The notes below the pieces were generated by a model that ran no database searches, was not told the DNA's origin, and worked only from the letters and a program-made list of their open reading frames with translations. Made by a program: the position numbers and the translations under genes. This document shows, one piece after another, positions 8,977 through 16,399 of a stretch of DNA of 42,283 nucleotides (position 1 is its first letter; the number at the start of each line of letters is the position of its first letter). The DNA is from Hyphomicrobiales bacterium. Its GTDB lineage: Bacteria; Pseudomonadota; Alphaproteobacteria; Rhizobiales; Rhizobiaceae. The stretch covers positions 1 through 42,283 of the forward strand of contig UCKS01000030.1 of NCBI GenBank assembly GCA_900473045.1, read 5' to 3'.

Positions 8977-10248
8977 ATGGAAATCGATCGCAGAACCCTT
9001 CTACAAGCCGCCGGATTGACGCTAGGTGCCGCAGCTCTCGGAGCGCCCGCGCTTGCTCAGTCGAGCCGAGAACCGCTTCGCATTGGCATGCTCTTTCCGC
9101 GAACTGGGGATTTGGCACTTCTAGGTATCGCCCAGGCGAATGGCGCGCTCATCGCAATTGACATGGCCAACGATGCTGGCGGCATCAACGGGCGCAAGAT
9201 TGAAGTTGTCAATGCGGACGCCCCGACGCCAAATGCAGCTGTTAGCGAAGCCACCAGGCTCATCAGCAGCGAAAACGTGAAGATTTTGGTCGGAAGTTAT
9301 GCAAGTGCAATCGCATCGTCGGTTGTTGGCGTGGCTGAAAGATCCGATATTATTCACTGGGAAGTGGGCGCGATTGCAGACAGTCTGACACAGCGCGGCT
9401 TCAAGAATGTTTTTCGCACATGCGCGACAGCTGGGCAAACAGGCCAGGTCGGATTCGACTTTGCGTTGAACTATCTTTTCCCGAAACTGTCCTTGACCGA
9501 GAAAACTGCGAAGATTGCATTGGTTCACGAAGATTCAGAGTTTGGATCAACCGTTGCGAAAAGCCTGACGGCACGCGCAAACGAGCTGGGTCTTTCGTTC
9601 GCCACTTATGCCTACGCAAAGGATACCAACGATCTTTCTCCGGTCGTCTTAAAGGTTCGTGATGCTGGAACAGACGTTCTCCTGTCGGTCCAATACATCA
9701 ATGACGCTGTTCTTTTCTGGCGCCAAGCAAGACAACTTGGACTTAACGTCAAGGCGCACATCGGGCTCGGTGCAGGTCACTTCCAAGACTCCTTTCCCAA
9801 AGCAGTCGGTGCGGATGCAGATGGTGTTTTCATTTCAGGCCCACCACTCGATCTCAACCCGGCCGGCTTAACCTCAGAAGGCGCGGCACTCGCTGAGCAG
9901 TTTTACAGTCGTTATCAAAAGAAATTCGGCGAAAAAGCGAGTTCCGTGGCTATGCTCGGCTTCGCAGGTACCATTATGCTGACTCACTTCGTGCTTCCGA
10001 ATGTGAAAGACCCAGACAGTTCAGAGGCTATTCGTGCCGCTGCATTGGCGGTCGATAAGCCTGTCGGATCTACCCCCGCGGGTTGGGGTGTAAAATTCAA
10101 TCCGCCTGGCCCAAATGGCGGTCAGAATGAGCGATCGTTTTGGATTATACGCCAATGGCAGAGCGGAGTATTGCAAACGATTTATCCAGAACAGCTTGCT
10201 GCTGTGAAGCCGATTATGTTGCCACTCCCCGAGTGGGCCAACCGCTAA
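8977..10248 (+). CDS. ABC transporter periplasmic substrate-binding protein (branched-chain amino acid/amide type)
   Basis: Periplasmic binding protein (Peripla_BP_6 type) that would deliver the substrate to the importer encoded downstream. The 423-residue product begins with a twin-arginine-like signal, DRRTLLQAAGLTL, then a hydrophobic stretch ending in APALAQ, so the mature protein starts near residue 30. RIGMLFPRTGDLALLG is the typical first strand of this fold. ATG 8977 has GGGAG 8 nt upstream and places the signal right at the N-terminus; a longer frame from 8893 would bury it. It is the first gene of a unit with livHMGF and a DenD-like dehydrogenase. Proteins of this fold bind amino acids, amides, urea or aromatic acids, so the ligand is unknown; the neighbouring monooxygenases suggest it is the substrate of that pathway. 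Confidence 0.88.
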   Translation: MEIDRRTLLQAAGLTLGAAALGAPALAQSSREPLRIGMLFPRTGDLALLGIAQANGALIAIDMANDAGGINGRKIEVVNADAPTPNAAVSEATRLISSENVKILVGSYASAIASSVVGVAERSDIIHWEVGAIADSLTQRGFKNVFRTCATAGQTGQVGFDFALNYLFPKLSLTEKTAKIALVHEDSEFGSTVAKSLTARANELGLSFATYAYAKDTNDLSPVVLKVRDAGTDVLLSVQYINDAVLFWRQARQLGLNVKAHIGLGAGHFQDSFPKAVGADADGVFISGPPLDLNPAGLTSEGAALAEQFYSRYQKKFGEKASSVAMLGFAGTIMLTHFVLPNVKDPDSSEAIRAAALAVDKPVGSTPAGWGVKFNPPGPNGGQNERSFWIIRQWQSGVLQTIYPEQLAAVKPIMLPLPEWANR

Positions 10249-10277
10249 CTTGGCTGTAACTAAATCAGGATTGTAAC

Positions 10278-11162
10278 ATGGATATCTTTTTGCAGCTTCT
10301 GCTGTCCGGCCTTTTGCTCGGAGGTGTTTACGGTCTACTTAGTCTCGGATTGACTCTCGTGTTCGGAGTGACGCGTATCGTCAACTTCGCACACGGCGAG
10401 TTTGTCATGCTGGGCATGTATCTCACCTATTTTTTATGGCAACTCGGCTTCGATCCATATCTCGCAGCACCGGTCGTTTTTTTTGCCTGCTTTGCTGTGG
10501 GTGTTGTCACGCAGCACCTCTTACTACGCAAGACACTGACGATGCCGCACTTGGTGCAAGTCTTTGTCACCCTTGGCATCAGTGTGGTAATGCAGGCAGG
10601 AGCACAGCTACTTTTCACCTCGAATTTCTATTTCGTGCGACCTTCGTACGGAAATGCAATGGTTGAAATTGGCAACATCCGCCTACCTCTGACGACCATT
10701 ATCGCCGCAGTGCTTGCTCTCATTGGGACGGCCCTTGTCCACCTTTTTCTGAAAAAAACCCATACCGGAGCCGCCATCAGGGCAACTGCTCAGGATCCTT
10801 ACGCTGCGAACGTCGTAGGCATTGAAATTAAGACAGTCTACGCTGTCACATTCGGTGTGGGCATAGGTTGTGCGGGGTTAGCTGGAGCACTGTTGGCCCC
10901 GATTTATCCAGTCTACCCAACGGTAGGGCTAGCATATTCGCTGATATCTTTCGTCGTCGTCGTTTTGGGGGGGCTTGGAAGCCTACCAGGTGCCCTGATT
11001 GGGGGTCTGGTCGTGGGCCTCCTGGAGACCTTTTCGGCCTATTATATCTCTCCAGAGGCAAAAGAGGCCACTTACTTCACCATCTTCATCATCGTCCTCC
11101 TTCTTCGACCCGCTGGGCTTCTAGGGCTGCGGGGATCAGAAACAATGGGCGCCAACCACTAG
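10278..11162 (+). CDS. livH: branched-chain-type ABC transporter permease, LivH family
   Basis: First inner-membrane permease of the importer. The 294-residue product is almost entirely hydrophobic, with about eight membrane segments. It carries family marks such as the N-terminal GLLLGGVYGLLSLGLTLVFG and VNFAHGEFVMLGMY, and the C-terminal EAA-like loop GGLGSLPGALIGGLVVGLLE. AGGA lies 7 nt upstream of ATG 10278. It begins 29 bp after the binding protein gene and is followed by livM after 39 bp. The symbol denotes family only; leucine transport is not implied. Confidence 0.92.
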   Translation: MDIFLQLLLSGLLLGGVYGLLSLGLTLVFGVTRIVNFAHGEFVMLGMYLTYFLWQLGFDPYLAAPVVFFACFAVGVVTQHLLLRKTLTMPHLVQVFVTLGISVVMQAGAQLLFTSNFYFVRPSYGNAMVEIGNIRLPLTTIIAAVLALIGTALVHLFLKKTHTGAAIRATAQDPYAANVVGIEIKTVYAVTFGVGIGCAGLAGALLAPIYPVYPTVGLAYSLISFVVVVLGGLGSLPGALIGGLVVGLLETFSAYYISPEAKEATYFTIFIIVLLLRPAGLLGLRGSETMGANH

Positions 11163-11201
11163 CGCTGCGTCAAGCCTCGCTGGTGTAGAACGGAGAAAAC
11201 C

Positions 11202-12236
11202 GTGAACACAAATACGATCTCGACACGCATTCAGCCTTCTCTCCAAGCAGCCTCGCTTGGTCGCACAGTAACGCTATGGGTAATTATTGTGGGCGCGCTT
11301 TACATCACTGCGTCACGCCTGACCGACGAGCACCTTGTTGATCTGATGTTTCAAATCATGTTGGCGGCCTCGCTCGCTGGCGCATGGAATATAGTCGGTG
11401 GCTTCGGAGGACAAATTGCACTGGGACATGCAGCGTTCTTTGGTATCGGCGCCTACACATCAACGATCTTATTTCAACATTACCACCTGACGCCCTGGAT
11501 CGGCATGCTCGCAGGCGCGCTGTTCGCCGCCCTACTCGCAACTTTGATTGGAGCCGTGACCTTGCGGTTACGTGGCCCATTTTTTGCGATGACTACCGTG
11601 GCATTCACGGAATTAGTGCGGATCATAGTAAAGAACTGGGACTCATTGACTGGCGGGACACGAGGGTTATGGATCCCATGGGAACCAAACCCGTGGAATT
11701 TCAGCTTCAGCGATCGGAATTCCTATCTCCTGGTCGCCGTTACGCTTGCAGTTCTCGTGTTTTCCACAACGGCTATAATGGCGAAAACTAAACTTGGCTT
11801 TTTGCTCAACGCTCTGCGCGAAGATGCGGACGCTGCCCGTTCTGTGGGCGTGAAAGCGACGCGAGCAAGACTGATTTCTTTTGCAATCAGTGCGGCGTTT
11901 GTTGCCCTTGGTGGAACTCTTTACGCACAATACTCTCTGAGCATAGATCCGACGAGTGTATTGAGCTTCGATATCTCCATCCAAATGGCGTTGATGAGTG
12001 CAGTAGGTGGGCTGGGAACGGTCATTGGGCCGGCACTCGGGGCGATCGCGGCAGTCACCAGCAGTTCCCTGCTAAGGGGCTGGTTTGGCGGAGAGTTAGG
12101 CGCCCTTCACTTGCTGCTCTATGGCGTCCTTTTCATCCTCGTCATGCTGTACGCCCGTGGAGGCCTTCTGGGTATGGCGATCAATGTCAAAAAACGTCTC
12201 ACGCGCAGGTTCGGCCAAGGACAAAGTGATGTCTAA
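11202..12236 (+). CDS. livM: branched-chain-type ABC transporter permease, LivM family
   Basis: Second permease of the importer, 344 residues, with about nine membrane segments. Family marks are WNIVGGFGGQIALGHAAFFG at about residue 62 and the ATPase-contacting loop GGLGTVIGPALGA near residue 275, just after ALMSAV. Translation starts at GTG 11202, with GGAG 6 nt upstream; no ATG fits as well. Its 3' end overlaps a possible early start of livG at 12229, but the better start of livG is 25 bp after the stop. Substrate is unknown as for the other subunits. Confidence 0.92.
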   Translation: MNTNTISTRIQPSLQAASLGRTVTLWVIIVGALYITASRLTDEHLVDLMFQIMLAASLAGAWNIVGGFGGQIALGHAAFFGIGAYTSTILFQHYHLTPWIGMLAGALFAALLATLIGAVTLRLRGPFFAMTTVAFTELVRIIVKNWDSLTGGTRGLWIPWEPNPWNFSFSDRNSYLLVAVTLAVLVFSTTAIMAKTKLGFLLNALREDADAARSVGVKATRARLISFAISAAFVALGGTLYAQYSLSIDPTSVLSFDISIQMALMSAVGGLGTVIGPALGAIAAVTSSSLLRGWFGGELGALHLLLYGVLFILVMLYARGGLLGMAINVKKRLTRRFGQGQSDV

Positions 12237-12261
12237 TAAATCGTCATCTGGGGAGCGAGAA

Positions 12262-12999
12262 ATGCCTCTTCTACAAATAAATTCAATAAAGAAAAGCTTC
12301 GGCGGTCTAAAAGCAGTCAAAGACGTGAGCTTTTCCATAGAGCGGAATGAGATTGTCAGTGTGGTCGGACCGAATGGCGCGGGAAAGACAACGCTCTTCA
12401 ATCTTTTGACCGGCTTTATAAAGCCCGACAGTGGCGAGATTACTATGAACGGCCGGAGGATTGAGGGCTGCAATCCGGAAACGGTTTGCCGGGCGGGATT
12501 TGTACGAACGTTTCAGTCGTCAAGGGTTTTTCCTAACATGTCGGTGCTGGATAATGTCACGATTGGCGCCCTCAGCCGCTGCAACGATGTTGCGAGCGCA
12601 CGTCGCGAAGCCCTTTCGATTTTCGACTTTTTTGGGTCCCGTCTGCACGACTATTCCGACCGTGCCGCGGGAACGCTGTCCTGGGCAAACCGTACCAGAG
12701 TTGAGATTGCGCGTGCTTTGGCGTGTCACCCTACCTTGATTGGATTGGATGAACCGACAGCAGGTATGAACCCCGCTGAAACAAACGAGATCTCTGAGCT
12801 GATTGTAAAGCTTAGAACCGAGGGGGTGACGGTACTGGTGATTGAGCATGACATGAGCTTGGTTATGCGCGTTTCAGATAGGATTGTCGTTTTGCACCAC
12901 GGAGAGCTCCTCATGCAGGGCACCCCACCAGAAGTCCGCGGAAACGCTAAAGTCATGGAGGCCTATCTTGGCAATGGATCAAGTTCTACTGCAAATTAA
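12262..12999 (+). CDS. livG: ABC transporter ATP-binding protein, LivG family
   Basis: Cytosolic ATPase subunit of the importer, 245 residues. Walker A is GPNGAGKTT at about residue 38 and Walker B is IGLDEPTAG with the family-specific GMNPAE; the switch His is in VIEHDM. The ABC signature is unusual: it reads LSWANRTRVEIARAL where most LivG proteins have LAYGQQRRLEIARAL, so the usual Gly-Gln is Ala-Asn. ATG 12262 is preceded by GGGAG at 7 nt and fits the family start MPLLQI; ATG 12229, overlapping the end of livM, is a weaker alternative. Its 3' end overlaps livF by 26 bp, which suggests coupled translation. Confidence 0.9.
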   Translation: MPLLQINSIKKSFGGLKAVKDVSFSIERNEIVSVVGPNGAGKTTLFNLLTGFIKPDSGEITMNGRRIEGCNPETVCRAGFVRTFQSSRVFPNMSVLDNVTIGALSRCNDVASARREALSIFDFFGSRLHDYSDRAAGTLSWANRTRVEIARALACHPTLIGLDEPTAGMNPAETNEISELIVKLRTEGVTVLVIEHDMSLVMRVSDRIVVLHHGELLMQGTPPEVRGNAKVMEAYLGNGSSSTAN

Positions 13000-13705
13000 C
13001 GATCTGCATGTGGCGTATGGCGAACTGCGGGTTCTCCAAGGCGTTAGTCTTCAAGTCAAGGCGGGCGAGTTAGTATCGCTCTTAGGGGGGAATGGATCAG
13101 GGAAATCGACAACGCAAAAGACGATTTTGGGCTTCGTGCGCCCTACATCGGGACAAATCCTGTTTGAAGGTGAGCGGCTCGACACACTCTCAATTCCGGA
13201 GATCATTCGCAAAGGAATTACGATGGTGCCAGAAGGTCGTCGCGTCTTTCCGTTCATGGCGGTTCGAGAAAATTTGCTGCTTGGTGCCTGGGTGCGCCGA
13301 AACGAACGCGCTGAACTCAAACATGATCTAGAACGCGTCCTGGAACTATTTCCTATTCTGCGCACGAGACTTAACCAGTTAGCAGGATCAATGTCGGGAG
13401 GCGAGCAACAAATAGTTGCGATGGCCCGGGCACTAATGATGCGTCCCAAGCTGGTCCTGATGGACGAGCCGACTATGGGTTTGGCACCCAAGCTTGTCGA
13501 CGAGGTTCTTGAGCTCATTCAAACCGTCAACCGCAACGGAATCGCTGTTTTGCTCGTTGAACAGAACGCCCGCACAGCGCTTGGCTTCACGGATCGAGCT
13601 TACGTGCTTGAACGGGGCCGTCTTGTCATCGAAGGCCCATCGAAAGACCTTCTCACTAATGAGCGGGTTCGCTCAGCTTATCTCGGTGAGCTCAGCCAGG
13701 CCTGA
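12974..13705 (+). CDS. livF: ABC transporter ATP-binding protein, LivF family
   Basis: Second ATPase subunit, 243 residues. Walker A is GGNGSGKST (the first Gly replacing the more common Pro-containing GPNGAGKST), the signature MSGGEQQIVAMARALM is canonical, and Walker B is LVLMDEPTMGLAP, followed by LLVEQN. The start ATG 12974 lies inside the last codons of livG, in another frame; a GGAGG is about 12 nt upstream. With livG having a degenerate signature, this subunit brings the canonical one. It is followed after 28 bp by the dehydrogenase gene. Confidence 0.92.
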   Translation: MDQVLLQINDLHVAYGELRVLQGVSLQVKAGELVSLLGGNGSGKSTTQKTILGFVRPTSGQILFEGERLDTLSIPEIIRKGITMVPEGRRVFPFMAVRENLLLGAWVRRNERAELKHDLERVLELFPILRTRLNQLAGSMSGGEQQIVAMARALMMRPKLVLMDEPTMGLAPKLVDEVLELIQTVNRNGIAVLLVEQNARTALGFTDRAYVLERGRLVIEGPSKDLLTNERVRSAYLGELSQA

Positions 13706-13733
13706 ATTCCACCTAAACGACTAAGGAACTGAG

Positions 13734-14738
13734 ATGAAAATCATCATTGCTGGTGGAAGCGGCTTCATCGGCCGTTTGCTGATTGATAGGTTGCTTTCAA
13801 GGCACACAATGGCTGGCACTTTTGGGCAAGAGCTCGTTGAGGAAATCATTGTTTTCGACAGCGTAGCGGCTGAAGAGCATACGGTTGCGACCGCGGACCC
13901 TCGCATCAAAATTGTGCTTGGAGATATTACGGACCGTGCGGTGATTGAAAGCCTCATTCGCGATGCAGGAAATGCGTCAGTTTCCGTCTTTTACTTGACG
14001 GCGGTTATGAGTGGCATTGCTGAAAAGGACATTGAACTCGGATATCGGATCAATGTCGATGGCCTGTTCAATATGCTGAATGCTCTACGACCCCTTGAGC
14101 ACCCCGCTCGGTTCGTCTTTGCCAGTACGGTTGGAGTCTTTGGTGGTGATGGGATGCCTCCGATCGTTAGCGATACGACCAAGCAGACACCGCAATCGAG
14201 CTATGGCACCGCCAAGGCGATCGGCGAACTTTTGGTCAATGACTATACACGTAAGGGGTATATCGACGGTCGCGGGGCGCGCCTGCCGACTGTCGTTATC
14301 CGTCCTGGTGCGCCGTTCGCTGGCGCAGGAAGTTTCGCAAGCGATATCTTCCGCGAACCCATAGAAGGGCGCGATTGTGTATTGCCGGTTCAAATGGACA
14401 CGCGCTTATGCATCCTCGGTTATCGTGATGTCATCGACTGCCTTATCACGCTCCACGAGTTTGACAGAACTGCGCTTGGTGCCGACCGCACGGTAAACCT
14501 ACCAAATATTCAATGTGATGTCAGTCAGATGGCAGCAGCGGTTAATAGGATCGCTGCTGAGCAATCTTTGAATACTGGCAGCGTTACGGTACGCCCCGAC
14601 AAAAACATAGAGGATATTGTGTCCTCATGGCCGACCGGAATGGACGCTAGCAGAGCGAAGCACATCGGAATGCCGGAACCTACCAAACTCGACCAACTAA
14701 TTAGAGATTTTCAGGTCGATTTCCCCGCCTCGCGCTAA
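13734..14738 (+). CDS. denD: NAD-dependent epimerase/dehydratase family protein, D-erythronate dehydrogenase-like
   Basis: Extended short-chain dehydrogenase of 334 residues. GGSGFIG (residues 7-13) binds NAD(P), and the catalytic pair is Tyr157-x-x-x-Lys161 (YGTAK). The segments YIDGRGARLPTVVIRPG and REPIEGRDCVLPV are those of the DenD (OtnD-like) branch, whose known members oxidise C4 acid sugars such as D-erythronate at C2. AAGGA lies 6 nt before ATG 13734. It is the last gene of the importer operon, followed by a terminator-like hairpin, so it probably acts early on the imported compound or late on a hydroxy-acid intermediate. The subfamily is likely; the substrate in this context is not shown. 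Confidence 0.72.
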   Translation: MKIIIAGGSGFIGRLLIDRLLSRHTMAGTFGQELVEEIIVFDSVAAEEHTVATADPRIKIVLGDITDRAVIESLIRDAGNASVSVFYLTAVMSGIAEKDIELGYRINVDGLFNMLNALRPLEHPARFVFASTVGVFGGDGMPPIVSDTTKQTPQSSYGTAKAIGELLVNDYTRKGYIDGRGARLPTVVIRPGAPFAGAGSFASDIFREPIEGRDCVLPVQMDTRLCILGYRDVIDCLITLHEFDRTALGADRTVNLPNIQCDVSQMAAAVNRIAAEQSLNTGSVTVRPDKNIEDIVSSWPTGMDASRAKHIGMPEPTKLDQLIRDFQVDFPASR

Positions 14739-14753
14739 TCCATTTCGGCATGT

Positions 14754-14778
14754 CCCGGCGCGCATAGCGCGGGTTTAT
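14754..14778 (+). terminator. possible intrinsic terminator after the importer-denD operon
   Basis: CCCG and CGC pair with GCG and CGGG across a short GCATA loop with one bulged G, followed by TTTAT. It begins 16 bp after the stop codon of the dehydrogenase gene. The T run is short, so termination may be partial. Confidence 0.45.
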
Positions 14779-14881
14779 GATCCACGAGAATTTTCTCCGA
14801 CATCAAATACACGCAGCACGTAGCGGGCGGTAATATGCGTTGGCAAAAGGCAACTGGCAAAGGAGCCGATGCATCATCCGC

Positions 14882-14936
14882 ATATAAAGGACTTGCAAAA
14901 CATACACTATATGTCTATCATAAGTCCTACATAAGA
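14882..14936. promoter_or_regulatory. candidate GntR operator region, site C (monooxygenase operon)
   Basis: TCCTACATAAGA at 14925-14936 matches the palindrome TCCTATATAGGA at 10 of 12 positions. Upstream, AGGACTT (14888-14894) is a perfect inverted copy of AAGTCCT (14922-14928), so the region holds two oppositely oriented half-elements about four helical turns apart. The ATG of the LLM gene is about 180 bp downstream. Confidence 0.55.
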
Positions 14937-15116
14937 GAGTGACTATCTTGTTTATTCACGCAGCGCTCTGCTCGGAAGATCACAAGGCATACTGACGCAT
15001 AGGAAGGCGTTTTCAGCCCTGTCGGAGGCCCACGAGGCCAACGATATGCAGAGGCACGCTGACCAGAATGACGTGTTTCCAGTCCGCCCCGAGCATCTGA
15101 AACCTTAGGAGTCGAA

Positions 15117-16268
15117 ATGATGCAAAATCCACTTAGAAACGGCAATCGCCTGAAAGTCGGGCTCTTTGGGACAAACGGTAAGGCGGGTGCGCAAACTCTT
15201 GTACCAGAACTCTACTATCCGACTTGGGAAAATTCGATCCGGACCGCCCAAGTAGCCGACAGCGCAGGCTTCGAAACAATCGTAGCGTACGCCCGTTGGA
15301 AGGCGTACATGCCTGCGAGACCAGATCACATCAGCGGTGTTGTCTTCGATCCTTTCACGTGGTGCGCGGGTATTGCTCAAGCCACGAATTATTCGGCAAT
15401 TATGCCGACTTCACATGCACCAACCATTCATCCCGTCACCTGCGCGAAACAATGTGCCACCATCGATCATATATCGAATGGCCGCCTTGCACTTAATATT
15501 GTGGGCGGCTGGAATAGACATGAGCTTGAGATGTTCGGCGCCGATATGCTCGAGCATGACCGCCGCTACGAGCAGCTGGAAGAATGGCTCGCTGTTATCA
15601 GGAAGATGTGGGTGGAAACGGACGAATTTGATTACCAGGGCAATTTTTACAATGTTCGTCGAGGTGCTTCTATGCCGAAGCCTCTTCAACCACTTGGTGT
15701 TCCCATCATGAACGCAGGTGGCTCCGCAAGGGGAATGAGTTTTGCCTGCCAACATGCCGACATCTGCTTCGTCATTCTGCAATCAGACGACCCAATGGAA
15801 TGGCGGAGGCAGATCGATCTTTACAAGAACACCGCCAGGTCCTTCGGTCGCGAAGTCCAAGTTTGGACGTACTGCCCGGTTGTGCAGCGCGACACGAAGG
15901 AGGAAGCCGAGAACTATCTGAATTATTTTGCAGTCGAGATGGAAGATAAAGAAAGTGTCGACGCCTGGTCGGCCGGCATTGGATCGCAGTCTCAAATAGC
16001 CTCTCCGGAGAAACTGAAAGAAATGCGCAAACGGGTTGCGGCCGGAGCGGGCGGGAATATTCTAGTCGGCACTGCTGAGATCATCTCTGAGCAAATGCAG
16101 GCTTTGTGTGATGCCGGCTTAGATGGTGTCTTGTGCTCATTTGTCAACGTCGATGACGGTTTGCATCGGTTCATCTCCCAAACGCTCCCACTTCTCGAGC
16201 AACGCGGGCTGCGGAAGCCCTATGCGCCGCACAAGCCAGAACGCAACATTGCGAGCTCCATCGCATGA
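15117..16268 (+). CDS. LLM class (luciferase-like) FMNH2-dependent monooxygenase, RutA/SfnG-like
   Basis: TIM-barrel oxygenase of the bacterial luciferase-like family, 383 residues, using reduced flavin supplied by a separate reductase. Family marks are ATIDHISNGRLALNIVGGW near residues 113-131, and LEHDRRYEQLEEWL followed by GNFYNVR and NAGGSARGMSFA, as in RutA (pyrimidine ring opening) and SfnG (dimethylsulfone). AGGAG lies 5-8 nt upstream of two adjacent ATGs, 15117 and 15120. It heads a unit with the Baeyer-Villiger enzyme, and the likely reductase partner is encoded at 21672. The substrate is unknown. F420-dependent members exist in the same superfamily, but the nearest motif matches are FMNH2 enzymes. 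Confidence 0.85.
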   Translation: MMQNPLRNGNRLKVGLFGTNGKAGAQTLVPELYYPTWENSIRTAQVADSAGFETIVAYARWKAYMPARPDHISGVVFDPFTWCAGIAQATNYSAIMPTSHAPTIHPVTCAKQCATIDHISNGRLALNIVGGWNRHELEMFGADMLEHDRRYEQLEEWLAVIRKMWVETDEFDYQGNFYNVRRGASMPKPLQPLGVPIMNAGGSARGMSFACQHADICFVILQSDDPMEWRRQIDLYKNTARSFGREVQVWTYCPVVQRDTKEEAENYLNYFAVEMEDKESVDAWSAGIGSQSQIASPEKLKEMRKRVAAGAGGNILVGTAEIISEQMQALCDAGLDGVLCSFVNVDDGLHRFISQTLPLLEQRGLRKPYAPHKPERNIASSIA

Positions 16269-16399
16269 GCTAAACAGCGTCGAGCAACCTTGAAAATCCA
16301 CACAGCGGGCGAACCCTCATTCCATGAGGTGGAGGAGGCGTGCGCTGACGCAGTGCCGATCTGGCCTGTTATACCGACAACTTTTTACGGAGTGCGAAC

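Noticed and set aside
16061..16100. F420 as cofactor of the LLM protein
   Set aside because: Motifs follow the FMNH2-dependent RutA/SfnG group and a flavin reductase is in the same regulon, so F420 use is not the primary call.
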